Shown: positions 56,362 to 64,000 of the stretch, piece after piece
Position numbering within the stretch: the stretch's first letter is position 1
Layout of the letters: each line of letters opens with the position of its first letter
From: Kordiimonadaceae bacterium
Lineage (GTDB): Bacteria > Pseudomonadota > Alphaproteobacteria > Sphingomonadales > Emcibacteraceae
DNA: 64,000 bases
Assembly: GCA_024236295.1 (NCBI GenBank)
Contig: JACKKT010000003.1
Location: forward strand, 196,005 to 260,004
Reading direction: 5' to 3'
Notes under the pieces: model-generated
Databases searched by the model: none
The model's input: the letters and a program-made list of their open reading frames with translations, nothing else
What the model was told of the DNA's origin: nothing
Position numbers and translations under genes: made by a program

Positions 56362-56742
56362 TTAATTCGCAGACTTCTTATGCCAATCCGTTTTTTCAGC
56401 AATACGGGCTTTTTTACCACGAAGGCCACGAAGATAGTAAAGTTTCGCACGACGAACACGTCCGCGGCGAATCACTTCGATACTTGCCACATTCGGTGAA
56501 TAAAGAGGGAATACACGTTCCACACCTTCACCGTAAGAAATCTTACGCACTGTAAATGAACTATTCAGCGCACGGTTGGAGCGCGCAATACAAAGGCCTT
56601 CATACGCCTGAATACGTTCGTTTGTGCCTTCTACAACTTTTACGTTGACCTTAATAGTATCACCAGGGGCAAACTCAGGAATTGTTTTGCCTTCTGTCAG
56701 TTGAGCCATTTGCTCTTTTTCTAATTTTTCAATGATATTCAT
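56362..56742 (-). CDS. rplS: 50S ribosomal protein L19
   Basis: A 126-residue ribosomal protein at the subunit interface. FAPGDTIKVNVKVVEG, FTVRKISYGEGVERVFPLYSP and RRGRVRRAKLYYLRGLRGKKARI are the L19 signature. It follows trmD on the minus strand. Confidence 0.97.
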   Translation of the reverse strand: MNIIEKLEKEQMAQLTEGKTIPEFAPGDTIKVNVKVVEGTNERIQAYEGLCIARSNRALNSSFTVRKISYGEGVERVFPLYSPNVASIEVIRRGRVRRAKLYYLRGLRGKKARIAEKTDWHKKSAN

Positions 56743-56797
56743 AACTTTTATCCTTATACGGCGGCTCTTTTAAACAAGTTTGAACCATAATTCAACA

Positions 56798-57541
56798 TCA
56801 ATCATCACTTTTCTTATGCTTAAGTGCATTTTTTTGATGACTATATTCCTTCCACAGGTCGGGGCGCCTTTCCTTTGTCAGTTTTTCCGATACTTCCTGA
56901 CGCCATTTCCTTATATTCTCATGATGTCCTGACATCAGAACATCGGGTATTTCCAGTCCTTCCCAGCTTTGTGGTCTGGTATATTGCGGATATTCAAGCA
57001 ATCCACTACTAAAACTTTCCTCAAGCAGTGTGTCCGGCTCACCGATCACACCGGGAATTAGCCGCACCACTGCATCCATCAGCATTAGTGCAGCAATTTC
57101 CCCGCCGGATAACACAAAATCGCCTAAGGACACTTCCCTGATATTGCGTTTTTCCAGCACCCGCTCATCCAGCCCTTCAAAACGGCCACAAATAAGCGTT
57201 ATTCCTTTTTTTCCGGCAAATTCATGAACCATTTTCTGGTCAAGTCGTTTGCCACGGGGGGACAAATAGATGAGCGGCCAGTCATCATCTGTGATGCCTT
57301 CCGGTCTTTTGTCTTGTGCCGCATCAATTGCACGGCCCATAACATCCGCTCTCATCACCATTCCGGGACCACCCCCCGAGGGGGTATCATCCACATTTCG
57401 GTGCTTGTCCAGGGCATGGTCGCGAATTTGCATCACATCCATTACCCATAAATTATTTTCCAGCGCCTTACCCGCAAGAGAAAAACCAAGTGGTCCAGGG
57501 AACATTTCGGGAAAGAGGGTCAGAATTTGTGCCTGCCACAT
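56798..57541 (-). CDS. trmD: tRNA (guanine37-N1)-methyltransferase (TrmD)
   Basis: A 247-residue SPOUT knot methyltransferase acting on G37 of tRNA to prevent frameshifting. LTLFPEMFPG, GGGPGMVMR and SLGDFVLSGGEIAALM are diagnostic. The frame reaches 57595, but the ATG at 57541 follows GGGA and clears rimM. It begins four bases after the rimM stop. Confidence 0.96.
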   Translation of the reverse strand: MWQAQILTLFPEMFPGPLGFSLAGKALENNLWVMDVMQIRDHALDKHRNVDDTPSGGGPGMVMRADVMGRAIDAAQDKRPEGITDDDWPLIYLSPRGKRLDQKMVHEFAGKKGITLICGRFEGLDERVLEKRNIREVSLGDFVLSGGEIAALMLMDAVVRLIPGVIGEPDTLLEESFSSGLLEYPQYTRPQSWEGLEIPDVLMSGHHENIRKWRQEVSEKLTKERRPDLWKEYSHQKNALKHKKSDD

Positions 57542-57545
57542 ATTT

Positions 57546-58136
57546 CTATTCCCTTTTATCTGTTTCCGTATCTTCCGACCCGTCGTTAAAAGCATCCCGG
57601 TCTATCACCAGAAACCCTTCTTCAAGGTTAACCTCAGGCACCACTTCATTGGAAAAAGGATACATACGTTTACCTTTTTCCTTTGAGAGCTTTACCTCGA
57701 TAATATCTCCGGCACCGAAGTTAAAAACGCCATCAACATGTCCAAACAGGATACCATTCTGATCTTTGGCGGTAAGACCAATCAGATCCTCAAAATAGAA
57801 ATCCCCGTCTTCCTCAATTTCAGGTAGGGCTGAGCGTTCAATGTACAGCTCTGCCCCTTTAAAGCTTTCTGCCAAATTACGGTCATTTACACCTTTAAGC
57901 TTTGCCGCAACTCCGCCCTTAACCTGATGAAGAATTTTAACATCAAATTGCCGACCTTGTGGAAATTCCCTTCCTACCAGCGTAACCGGCCCATAGTCGG
58001 AAATGGATTTCATATCTTCGGTAAATACCTTGATCCGCACTGCCCCATGAATCCCGGCCGCACCAAATATCGCCCCGATACAGATCATATCAGTTCGCTT
58101 TTCTGCTGAGCTATGATTTTCGGCCAGTGCGTTCAT
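57546..58136 (-). CDS. rimM: 16S rRNA processing protein (RimM)
   Basis: A 196-residue 30S maturation factor that binds S19. IGAIFGAAGIHGAVRIK is the N-terminal RimM block, and a PRC-barrel (DLIGLTAKDQNG, VVPEVNLEEGFLVID) follows. It lies four bases after rpsP. Confidence 0.93.
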   Translation of the reverse strand: MNALAENHSSAEKRTDMICIGAIFGAAGIHGAVRIKVFTEDMKSISDYGPVTLVGREFPQGRQFDVKILHQVKGGVAAKLKGVNDRNLAESFKGAELYIERSALPEIEEDGDFYFEDLIGLTAKDQNGILFGHVDGVFNFGAGDIIEVKLSKEKGKRMYPFSNEVVPEVNLEEGFLVIDRDAFNDGSEDTETDKRE

Positions 58137-58140
58137 ATAG

Positions 58141-58641
58141 TTATGCTTCTTCTTTTTTCTCTTCTTCAGCTGGAGTTTCCTCAGCTGGCACTTCTTCTGC
58201 AGGGGCTTCTTCCACTACTGCATCCTCTGCTGGTGTTTCCTCTGCTGGTGCTGCTTCTGCGGCTGCGGCTGCAGCTTCTGCTTCTGCGGCGGCTTCAGCA
58301 GCAGCGGCAGCTTTTTCTTTTTGCTCTTCAATACGCTCAAGTGCTTTTGCACCAGGCTTACCTTTATTCGGATTGTTGCGGGCTTCACGCTTCAGAACGC
58401 CGGCTGCATCAAGAAACCGGGCTACACGATCCGTCGGTTTTGCGCCTTGACCTAGCCAGAACTCAATACGTTCAACATCAAGTTTGATGCGGTCTTGGTG
58501 ATCTTTTGGAAGTAGCGGGTTATGTGTGCCCACTTTTTCAATATATTTACCATCACGCGGTGAACGTGAATCTGCTACGACCACACGATAGTAAGGACGT
58601 TTTTTAGCACCACCACGTGCCAGTCTTATTTTTACAGCCAT
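58141..58641 (-). CDS. rpsP: 30S ribosomal protein S16 with Ala/Glu tail
   Basis: The first 80 residues are standard S16 (VKIRLARGGAKKRPYYRVV). A roughly 60-residue Ala/Glu-rich tail follows, partly repeated as PAEE blocks; such tails are common in alphaproteobacterial S16 but vary in length, and this one is long. Tail function unknown. Confidence 0.96.
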   Translation of the reverse strand: MAVKIRLARGGAKKRPYYRVVVADSRSPRDGKYIEKVGTHNPLLPKDHQDRIKLDVERIEFWLGQGAKPTDRVARFLDAAGVLKREARNNPNKGKPGAKALERIEEQKEKAAAAAEAAAEAEAAAAAAEAAPAEETPAEDAVVEEAPAEEVPAEETPAEEEKKEEA

Positions 58642-58694
58642 ATAATTTTCCTCTAGCTTATTTTAATTCAATTAAATCATTTTAGATGATCTGC

Positions 58695-60056
58695 TTACTT
58701 GGGAAGCAAACCTTCCATCCCTGGTGGCAATGAACCCGGCAGCGGCATCCGCCCGCCTCTTTTGCCTAATTTCTTCATCATTGTTGCCATCTGCTTTTGC
58801 ATTTTCATCAATTTATTGACTTCCTGAACAGATACGCCCGCACCGGCAGCCACACGTTTTTTACGTGATGCATTCATTAAATTGGGGTGGGCCCGTTCTT
58901 TTGGGGTCATACTGTTGATGATTGCTTCCTGTCTAAGCAACAGTTTATCGTCAATCTTGGCGGCCGCCATCTGTTTCTGCATCTTGCCAAGCCCTGGAAG
59001 CATGCCAAGTATGCTTCCCATGCCGCCGATTTTTTTCATTTGCTGAAGCTGGGAACGAAGATCATCGAAATCAAACATACCCTTCTTCATTTTTTTCATC
59101 ATGCGCTCGGCTTCTTCAGCCTCAATTGTTTCCGCCGCTTTTTCAACTAGCGAAACCACATCGCCCATGCCGAGAATTCGGGAAGCAACCCGTTCAGGAT
59201 GAAATTCTTCCAGATCGTCAATTTTTTCACCGACACCAACCAGTTTAATTGGTTTGCCGGTAACAGCCCGCATACTGAGTGCCGCTCCACCACGCCCATC
59301 ACCGTCCATACGGGTAAGAATCACACCGGTTATGCCGACCTGATCACCAAACTTTTCTGCCACATTGACAGCATCCTGACCGGTGAGGGCATCAACAACA
59401 AGAAGTGTTTCATGGGGACCAACAGCGTTTCTGACGGCCACGACCTCGGCCATGAGAGCTTGATCAACATGGAGGCGGCCTGCTGTGTCGAGCATGACAA
59501 CATCAAAACCCTGCAATCTGGCGGAAGTCAGTGCGCGTTTCGCAATATCAACCGGCATCTGACCCGGAATGATCGGAAGTGTTGGAACGCCAATTTGCTT
59601 ACCCAATATTTCAAGCTGTTCCATCGCCGCAGGGCGCTGAACATCCAGCGAAGCCATTAATATTTTTTTACGTTCTTTTTCCTTAAGCCGTTTGGCAATT
59701 TTTGCGGTTGTAGTGGTTTTACCAGACCCCTGCAAGCCAACCATGAGGACGGGTACTGGTGCAGGAGCATTAAGATCAATGGTTTTGGCATCTCCACCCA
59801 GCATTTGAACCAGCTGGTCATTAACGATTTTAACAACCATCTGACCCGGGGTTACTGACTTGACGACTTCTTGCCCTACAGCAGCGCTTTTAACTTTTGA
59901 AATAAAGTCTTTGACAACCGGTAAGGCGACATCAGCTTCAAGAAGAGCAAGACGGACTTCGCGCATGGCTTCATCAACATGGCTTTCGCTTAACGCACCC
60001 CGTTTTTTCAGCTTGTCAAAAATACCGCCTAGTTTATCGCTTAAGCTATCGAACAT
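58695..60056 (-). CDS. ffh: Signal recognition particle protein (Ffh)
   Basis: A 453-residue GTPase that targets nascent membrane proteins with 4.5S RNA. The G domain has GLQGSGKTTTTAKIA, DTAGRL and TRMDGDGRGGAAL; the Met-rich M domain with MTPKERAHP and the C-terminal MKKLGKRGGRMPLPG follows. Its receptor FtsY is at the right edge of the window. Confidence 0.97.
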   Translation of the reverse strand: MFDSLSDKLGGIFDKLKKRGALSESHVDEAMREVRLALLEADVALPVVKDFISKVKSAAVGQEVVKSVTPGQMVVKIVNDQLVQMLGGDAKTIDLNAPAPVPVLMVGLQGSGKTTTTAKIAKRLKEKERKKILMASLDVQRPAAMEQLEILGKQIGVPTLPIIPGQMPVDIAKRALTSARLQGFDVVMLDTAGRLHVDQALMAEVVAVRNAVGPHETLLVVDALTGQDAVNVAEKFGDQVGITGVILTRMDGDGRGGAALSMRAVTGKPIKLVGVGEKIDDLEEFHPERVASRILGMGDVVSLVEKAAETIEAEEAERMMKKMKKGMFDFDDLRSQLQQMKKIGGMGSILGMLPGLGKMQKQMAAAKIDDKLLLRQEAIINSMTPKERAHPNLMNASRKKRVAAGAGVSVQEVNKLMKMQKQMATMMKKLGKRGGRMPLPGSLPPGMEGLLPK

Positions 60057-60298
60057 ATCATTCTCAATTCCGTTGCCTCATTTTTGCCCGAAGTGTTTTA
60101 CATAACAAAAACACACCAGTGGGCGAACCTTCGCTGACTAGTGGGTATCCTTGGACACAATATTATGTTTCATCCATCGGGAATGGGCGGAAAATATGGG
60201 CAAATGACTTAAGAGTCAAGTTCTTGTTTACGCATTCTATAAAAAATGTAATATGTTTCCTTTAATTTAATCAATTATCACTATTGGACCATTAACGA

Positions 60299-60991
60299 AT
60301 GACCCTTATCCGGATTAAACTTTTTTTCAGTACACTGATTATTTCTACATTGTCGTTATTTGCCGTTCAGGCTCAGGCCGGCGTTGATGCAAGTCCTTTT
60401 GAAGGACTTTATGTTGGTTTTGTAACAAGCAAATCTACATTTTCATCAACCGCAACCCATCTTGATGCAGGAATTGCTGATTCACCCAGTGTGTTTAATG
60501 GAATTACATCAGCAAAATCTAAAAACAGTTATGGTGGCGGAATTATTGCAGGCTATGGATTGAATTATGGAATATTTTATACCGGGGCTGAAGCAGCATT
60601 CATTATTGATAAGGGAAATACAGTATATAGTGATGGCACAACAAATTTAAGGTTTTATAAAAGCAATACGATAGATATTAATTTTCGTGGAGGTGTAACC
60701 CTTTCAGATAAAGCCTTATTATTTGGTCTGGTGGGTTATACTGGGGTCAATTTAAAATCATTGGGCACAAATGGTGAGAAAGACCAAGGAAACCTCGATT
60801 ACAATAAAAGGGTTACTGGCCTACAATATGGTGGCGGAATTGAATTGGCTTTCATGGAAAATATTGCGATCAGAGCAGAATACACACGCGCTCGTATCAA
60901 TGACGCCGTTTATCTTGACGGGTCTGATGAATTTACATTCAAACCAAAAACCTCACGCATAATGCTCAGTGTAGTTTTACATATGTATTAA
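60299..60991 (+). CDS. Outer-membrane beta-barrel protein
   Basis: A 230-residue exported protein: signal peptide ending AQA, then an eight-strand-like barrel (FEGLYVGFVTSKS, YGGGIIAGYGLNYGIFYTGAEA, LQYGGGIELAFMENIAIRAEYTRARI) with terminal Tyr. It resembles OmpA-barrel/Opa-like porins found widely in alphaproteobacteria. Function unknown. It stands divergent from ffh. Confidence 0.82.
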   Translation: MTLIRIKLFFSTLIISTLSLFAVQAQAGVDASPFEGLYVGFVTSKSTFSSTATHLDAGIADSPSVFNGITSAKSKNSYGGGIIAGYGLNYGIFYTGAEAAFIIDKGNTVYSDGTTNLRFYKSNTIDINFRGGVTLSDKALLFGLVGYTGVNLKSLGTNGEKDQGNLDYNKRVTGLQYGGGIELAFMENIAIRAEYTRARINDAVYLDGSDEFTFKPKTSRIMLSVVLHMY

Positions 60992-61036
60992 TGTATTTAA
61001 ATCACGCAGTAATTTTACAAAAAAGGGATTTAAGGG

Positions 61037-62485
61037 GTGATAAATAAAATCGGAACGCGAAATTTTAACATGCTAATGGGCATGGTGCTTTTTACGATCA
61101 TGATTTTCTTACCTGCTCCTGCCAAGATGAGCGCAAGTGCATGGAATGTAGCCGCCGTCACCGTTTTACTTGCTTACTGGTGGTCATCTGAAGCACTTCC
61201 TGTGCCAATTACTTCACTATTACCAATCGTTTTATTTCCTACTCTTGGCGTCTCATCAATTGGTGCAGCAACAGCCCCCTATGCGGCGCCGACAATATTT
61301 TTGCTTATGGGTGGGTTTATAATGGCAACGGGACTTGCGCGATGGAACCTTCATCGTCGCATTGCCTTGATGGTGCTGGTCAGGGTTGGCAATAACCCAA
61401 CTGCCCTTATTGGTGGATTTATGACTGTAACAGCGCTCATTTCTATGTGGATCAGCAATACAGCCAGCACACTGATGATGCTTCCAATTGCCTTATCCCT
61501 TGCCGGTGAGATTATAAAAGAAAAAAGCAAGAAAAATGCGGGCTTCATTCTTTGTCTGGTACTGGGCATTGCTTACGGGGCAAATATTGGCGGATTTGGA
61601 ACACCGATCGGTACACCCCCGAATCTGCTCGTTATTGCTTTTATGAAAGAAAATTATGGAATTGATGTAAGCTTCCTCTCCTGGATGCTATTTGGCGTCC
61701 CTGCCACCCTTGTTATGCTGCCCATTGCCTGTTTTGTTCTTACACGTTGGGCATTTCCATTTGAACTTGATCAAAACTCAGTAGCGCAGGAACTGCTGCA
61801 TCAGGAACTCAATGAAATGGGTCCAATGTCAACGCCTGAAAAAAGGATGGCTTATACATTTGCTTTCATTGCCGCATTATGGATTTTCAGAACACCAATA
61901 CAAAATAATCTGGGCATGATGCTGTGGCTGAGCGATGCATTGATCTCTGTCTTTGGTGCTATGATCATGTTTATGATTCCTGCCGGCTCAAAAGAAGAGC
62001 AACATGCTACACTTCTTAACTGGAAAACGGCAGATACAATTCCATGGGGTGTGCTTTTATTGTTTGGCGGTGGATTAAGTCTTGCTGCGGCTGTCAAATC
62101 AAGTGGCCTTGCCGTATGGATCGGCAACGAACTTGGTGCTATTGGCACCTTTGATCTTATCTTCATTATTTTTATACTGGTTTCAATTGTCGTATTTCTT
62201 ACCGAACTGACCAGTAATACGGCAACCACAGCAACTCTTCTTCCAATTCTTGGTGCACTTGCTGTGGCAACAGGACTTGACCCGATGATCCTGTTTGTTC
62301 CCGTAGCAATATCAGCCAGCTGCGCCTTTATGCTTCCTGTGGCAACAGCGCCCAATGCCGTTATTTATGCCAGCGGAGAAGTAACAATTCCCCAAATGGC
62401 CTATGCAGGGTTCAGAGTAAACCTGTTTGCAATTATTGCCATTACCAGTCTTAGTTATTTTCTGGTACCAATTATTTTTGGCTAA
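61037..62485 (+). CDS. SLC13/DASS sodium:anion symporter
   Basis: A 482-residue inner-membrane transporter of the divalent anion:sodium family, likely for dicarboxylates. About 11-12 hydrophobic segments are seen. Two SNT-type motifs, WISNTAST and ELTSNTATTATLLP, are the conserved sodium/substrate sites. The GTG at 61037 follows AAAAGGG at nine bases, favouring it over a later ATG at 61070. Confidence 0.9.
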   Translation: MINKIGTRNFNMLMGMVLFTIMIFLPAPAKMSASAWNVAAVTVLLAYWWSSEALPVPITSLLPIVLFPTLGVSSIGAATAPYAAPTIFLLMGGFIMATGLARWNLHRRIALMVLVRVGNNPTALIGGFMTVTALISMWISNTASTLMMLPIALSLAGEIIKEKSKKNAGFILCLVLGIAYGANIGGFGTPIGTPPNLLVIAFMKENYGIDVSFLSWMLFGVPATLVMLPIACFVLTRWAFPFELDQNSVAQELLHQELNEMGPMSTPEKRMAYTFAFIAALWIFRTPIQNNLGMMLWLSDALISVFGAMIMFMIPAGSKEEQHATLLNWKTADTIPWGVLLLFGGGLSLAAAVKSSGLAVWIGNELGAIGTFDLIFIIFILVSIVVFLTELTSNTATTATLLPILGALAVATGLDPMILFVPVAISASCAFMLPVATAPNAVIYASGEVTIPQMAYAGFRVNLFAIIAITSLSYFLVPIIFG

Positions 62486-62526
62486 ATTTACTGGACTTTT
62501 AACAGAATCAGTCCATATAGATCACT

Positions 62527-63810
62527 ATGAGCGAGAAAAAAGCAAAAGTCGTTACATTCGGCTGCAGGTTAAATACATACGAATCTGAAATTATCAGAAA
62601 GCATGCTGACGAAGCAGGGCTAACAGACGCTGTTATTTTTAACACCTGCGCCGTTACCGCAGAAGCCACAAGACAGGCTAAACAGGCCATCAGGCGTGCC
62701 CGTCGCAAAAATCCGGACGCCAATATTATTGTCACCGGGTGCGCAGCACAGATTGATCCTAAACAATTTTCCGAAATGGAAGAAGTAAATCAGATTCTGG
62801 GTAATGAAGAAAAACTGATCGCCCGAAGTTATAGAGACTTTGGTATTGCAAAGTCTGAGCGCATTTCGGTCAATGATATCATGTCTGTCAGGAAAACGGC
62901 TCCTCATTTGATTGAAGGTTTTGAAGAGCGCTCCCGCGCCTTCGTACAGGTTCAAAACGGATGTAATCACCGCTGCACTTTTTGTATTATCCCCTATGGC
63001 CGTGGCAACAGCCGCTCGGTTCCTGCCGGTGAAGTGGTCAGCCAGATCCAGCAACTCGTGGATAACGGTTATAAGGAAGTGATTATTACCGGAGTTGATA
63101 TTACATCATACGGTCCGGATTTGCCAGGGAACCCAACACTTGGAAAATTATGCCAGAAGATACTTAAAAATGTGCCCAATCTTGAACGGCTCAGATTAAG
63201 CTCAATTGACTCAATAGAAACCGATGAAGCTCTTTTCGAAATAATTACAAACGAGACGCGCATGATGCCGCACCTTCATTTATCGCTTCAATCCGGTGAT
63301 AATATGATCCTCAAAAGAATGAAAAGACGACATAGCAGGGAGGATTCCATTGAGTTTTGCAATGCCGTCTTAAAAGCACGCCCGGATGTTGTTTTTGGCG
63401 CTGATATTATTGCAGGCTTTCCGACCGAAACAGAAGAAATGTTTGAAAATTCAATGGCCCTGGTAGAGGATTGCAATCTGACTTATTTACACGTTTTCCC
63501 CTATTCAGAACGGGAGGGCACCCCGGCCGCAAAAATGCCGCAACTTGACCGAACTATCAGAAAAGAGCGTGCTGCAAGGCTTAGAAAACTTGGGGAAGCA
63601 AAGGTTGATGAATATTTAAAGAAATCGATAGGAAACCTGGTCAACATTCTTATTGAGAAAAATGTAAAAAGTGAAAATGCGGCCATTGGCCATACAGAAC
63701 ATTTTGCCCCGGCTAAAATTACAGGCAGTCATACAGTGGGACATATTGCAAAGGCCATAGTGACAGGCTATCAAGATGGACTACTTAACGCGGAAGTATT
63801 TAATGACTGA
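62527..63810 (+). CDS. mtaB: tRNA t6A37 methylthiotransferase (MtaB)
   Basis: A 427-residue radical SAM enzyme making ms2t6A at tRNA position 37. The N-terminal UPF0004 cysteines are Cys13, Cys41 and Cys72; the SAM cluster is Cys146, Cys150, Cys153 (CNHRCTFC). A TRAM-like tail ends the protein. The GCRLN N-terminal motif favours MtaB over MiaB or RimO. It overlaps ftsY by eight bases. Confidence 0.93.
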   Translation: MSEKKAKVVTFGCRLNTYESEIIRKHADEAGLTDAVIFNTCAVTAEATRQAKQAIRRARRKNPDANIIVTGCAAQIDPKQFSEMEEVNQILGNEEKLIARSYRDFGIAKSERISVNDIMSVRKTAPHLIEGFEERSRAFVQVQNGCNHRCTFCIIPYGRGNSRSVPAGEVVSQIQQLVDNGYKEVIITGVDITSYGPDLPGNPTLGKLCQKILKNVPNLERLRLSSIDSIETDEALFEIITNETRMMPHLHLSLQSGDNMILKRMKRRHSREDSIEFCNAVLKARPDVVFGADIIAGFPTETEEMFENSMALVEDCNLTYLHVFPYSEREGTPAAKMPQLDRTIRKERAARLRKLGEAKVDEYLKKSIGNLVNILIEKNVKSENAAIGHTEHFAPAKITGSHTVGHIAKAIVTGYQDGLLNAEVFND

Positions 63811-64000
63811 AACAGAAAAAAAATTAGGCTGGTTCGGCCGTCTCAAACAGGGACTTAAAAAAAGCTCTTCTGCCCTTACCGAGGGCATCACCAGTATATT
63901 TACAAAAAAACGGCTTGATGCTTCAACTTTGGAAGAGCTGGAAGACCTGCTGATAATGTCGGATCTTGGCGTGACAGTCAGTGCCCGGGTTTGCGAACGG
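63803..64000 (+). CDS. ftsY: Signal recognition particle receptor FtsY, N-terminal part
   Basis: The first 66 residues of FtsY, cut by the window edge. GWFGRLKQGLKKSSSALTEG and ELEDLLIMSDLGVTVS are the N-domain start. It works with Ffh (58695-60056). The acidic A domain is very short, as in many alphaproteobacteria. Confidence 0.92.
   Translation, partial: MTETEKKLGWFGRLKQGLKKSSSALTEGITSIFTKKRLDASTLEELEDLLIMSDLGVTVSARVCER

Noticed and set aside
58127..58450. Ala/Ser-rich plus-strand frame resembling a repeat protein
   Set aside because: It is the antisense of the repetitive Ala/Glu tail of S16.
60123..60134. GCGAA-CC-TTCGC mini-hairpin upstream of ffh
   Set aside because: Two-base loop cannot form a stable hairpin and no other regulatory evidence is visible.
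61852..62355. 167-codon minus-strand frame inside the SLC13 symporter
   Set aside because: Antisense shadow; the plus-strand transporter motifs are conserved.

Overview
This window looks like ordinary chromosome from a moderately AT-rich alphaproteobacterium. No plasmid, phage, rRNA, tRNA or CRISPR signature was seen. The lineage call rests on gene order: ffh-rpsP-rimM-trmD-rplS followed by leuC-leuD-leuB-asd, then sdhCDAB, a DUF3576 lipoprotein next to leuS-lptE-holA, and mtaB overlapping ftsY. Histidine breakdown by the HutF/HutG route and a DUF481 outer-membrane protein fit an aerobic, amino-acid- and fatty-acid-using heterotroph, probably aquatic. I cannot name the genus.

Layout. 0-4.6 kb: end of a beta-oxidation thiolase, a FadB-type multifunctional enzyme, a YceI protein and a DUF481 outer-membrane protein. 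4.6-8 kb: a tight minus-strand operon msrP-msrQ-yjbQ-(Tat-exported class V aminotransferase). 8-17.4 kb: Uup-type ABC-F ATPase, nitroreductase, two tandem POT peptide transporters, an M14 carboxypeptidase, a YkgJ cysteine-cluster protein, a cytochrome c lipoprotein and a dienelactone-hydrolase-like protein. 18.0-24.65 kb: a stretch where five of six genes (glycosyltransferase, MscS-like channel, M19 dipeptidase, fumarylacetoacetase-type hydrolase, MarR regulator) each carry one to six single-base frameshifts while their protein motifs survive. The sixth gene, an AT-rich membrane protein of unknown function, is intact and lies between two inverted copies of a 22-bp element. 24.6-35.2 kb: hemN, then the complete hut regulon (hutF, hutC, hutU, hutH, hutG and a stand-alone Lrp ligand-binding domain on minus, hutI on plus) with three matching palindromic operators, followed by a sodium-coupled NSS transporter.

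35-48.4 kb: a saccharopine-dehydrogenase-like gene divergent from an Lrp regulator, then holA-lptE-leuS, a DUF3576 lipoprotein, an envelope protein, a ThiE-like protein, YggS, a PaaI thioesterase, and two large peptidases (M28 and S9). 48.6-52 kb: sdhCDAB with a strong terminator. 52-60 kb: the asd/leu and ribosomal/SRP clusters. 60.3-64 kb: an outer-membrane barrel, a SLC13/DASS symporter, mtaB and the start of ftsY.

The genes support amino-acid and peptide use (POT, M28, S9, M14, hut, NSS), fatty-acid oxidation and respiration (fad, sdh), and core translation and secretion (leuS, rpsP, rplS, trmD, ffh, ftsY). I found no convincing undescribed multi-gene system. The best leads are the frameshift cluster with its intact, repeat-flanked membrane gene, the hut operators with the linked Lrp-domain gene, and a possible attenuator before leuC.
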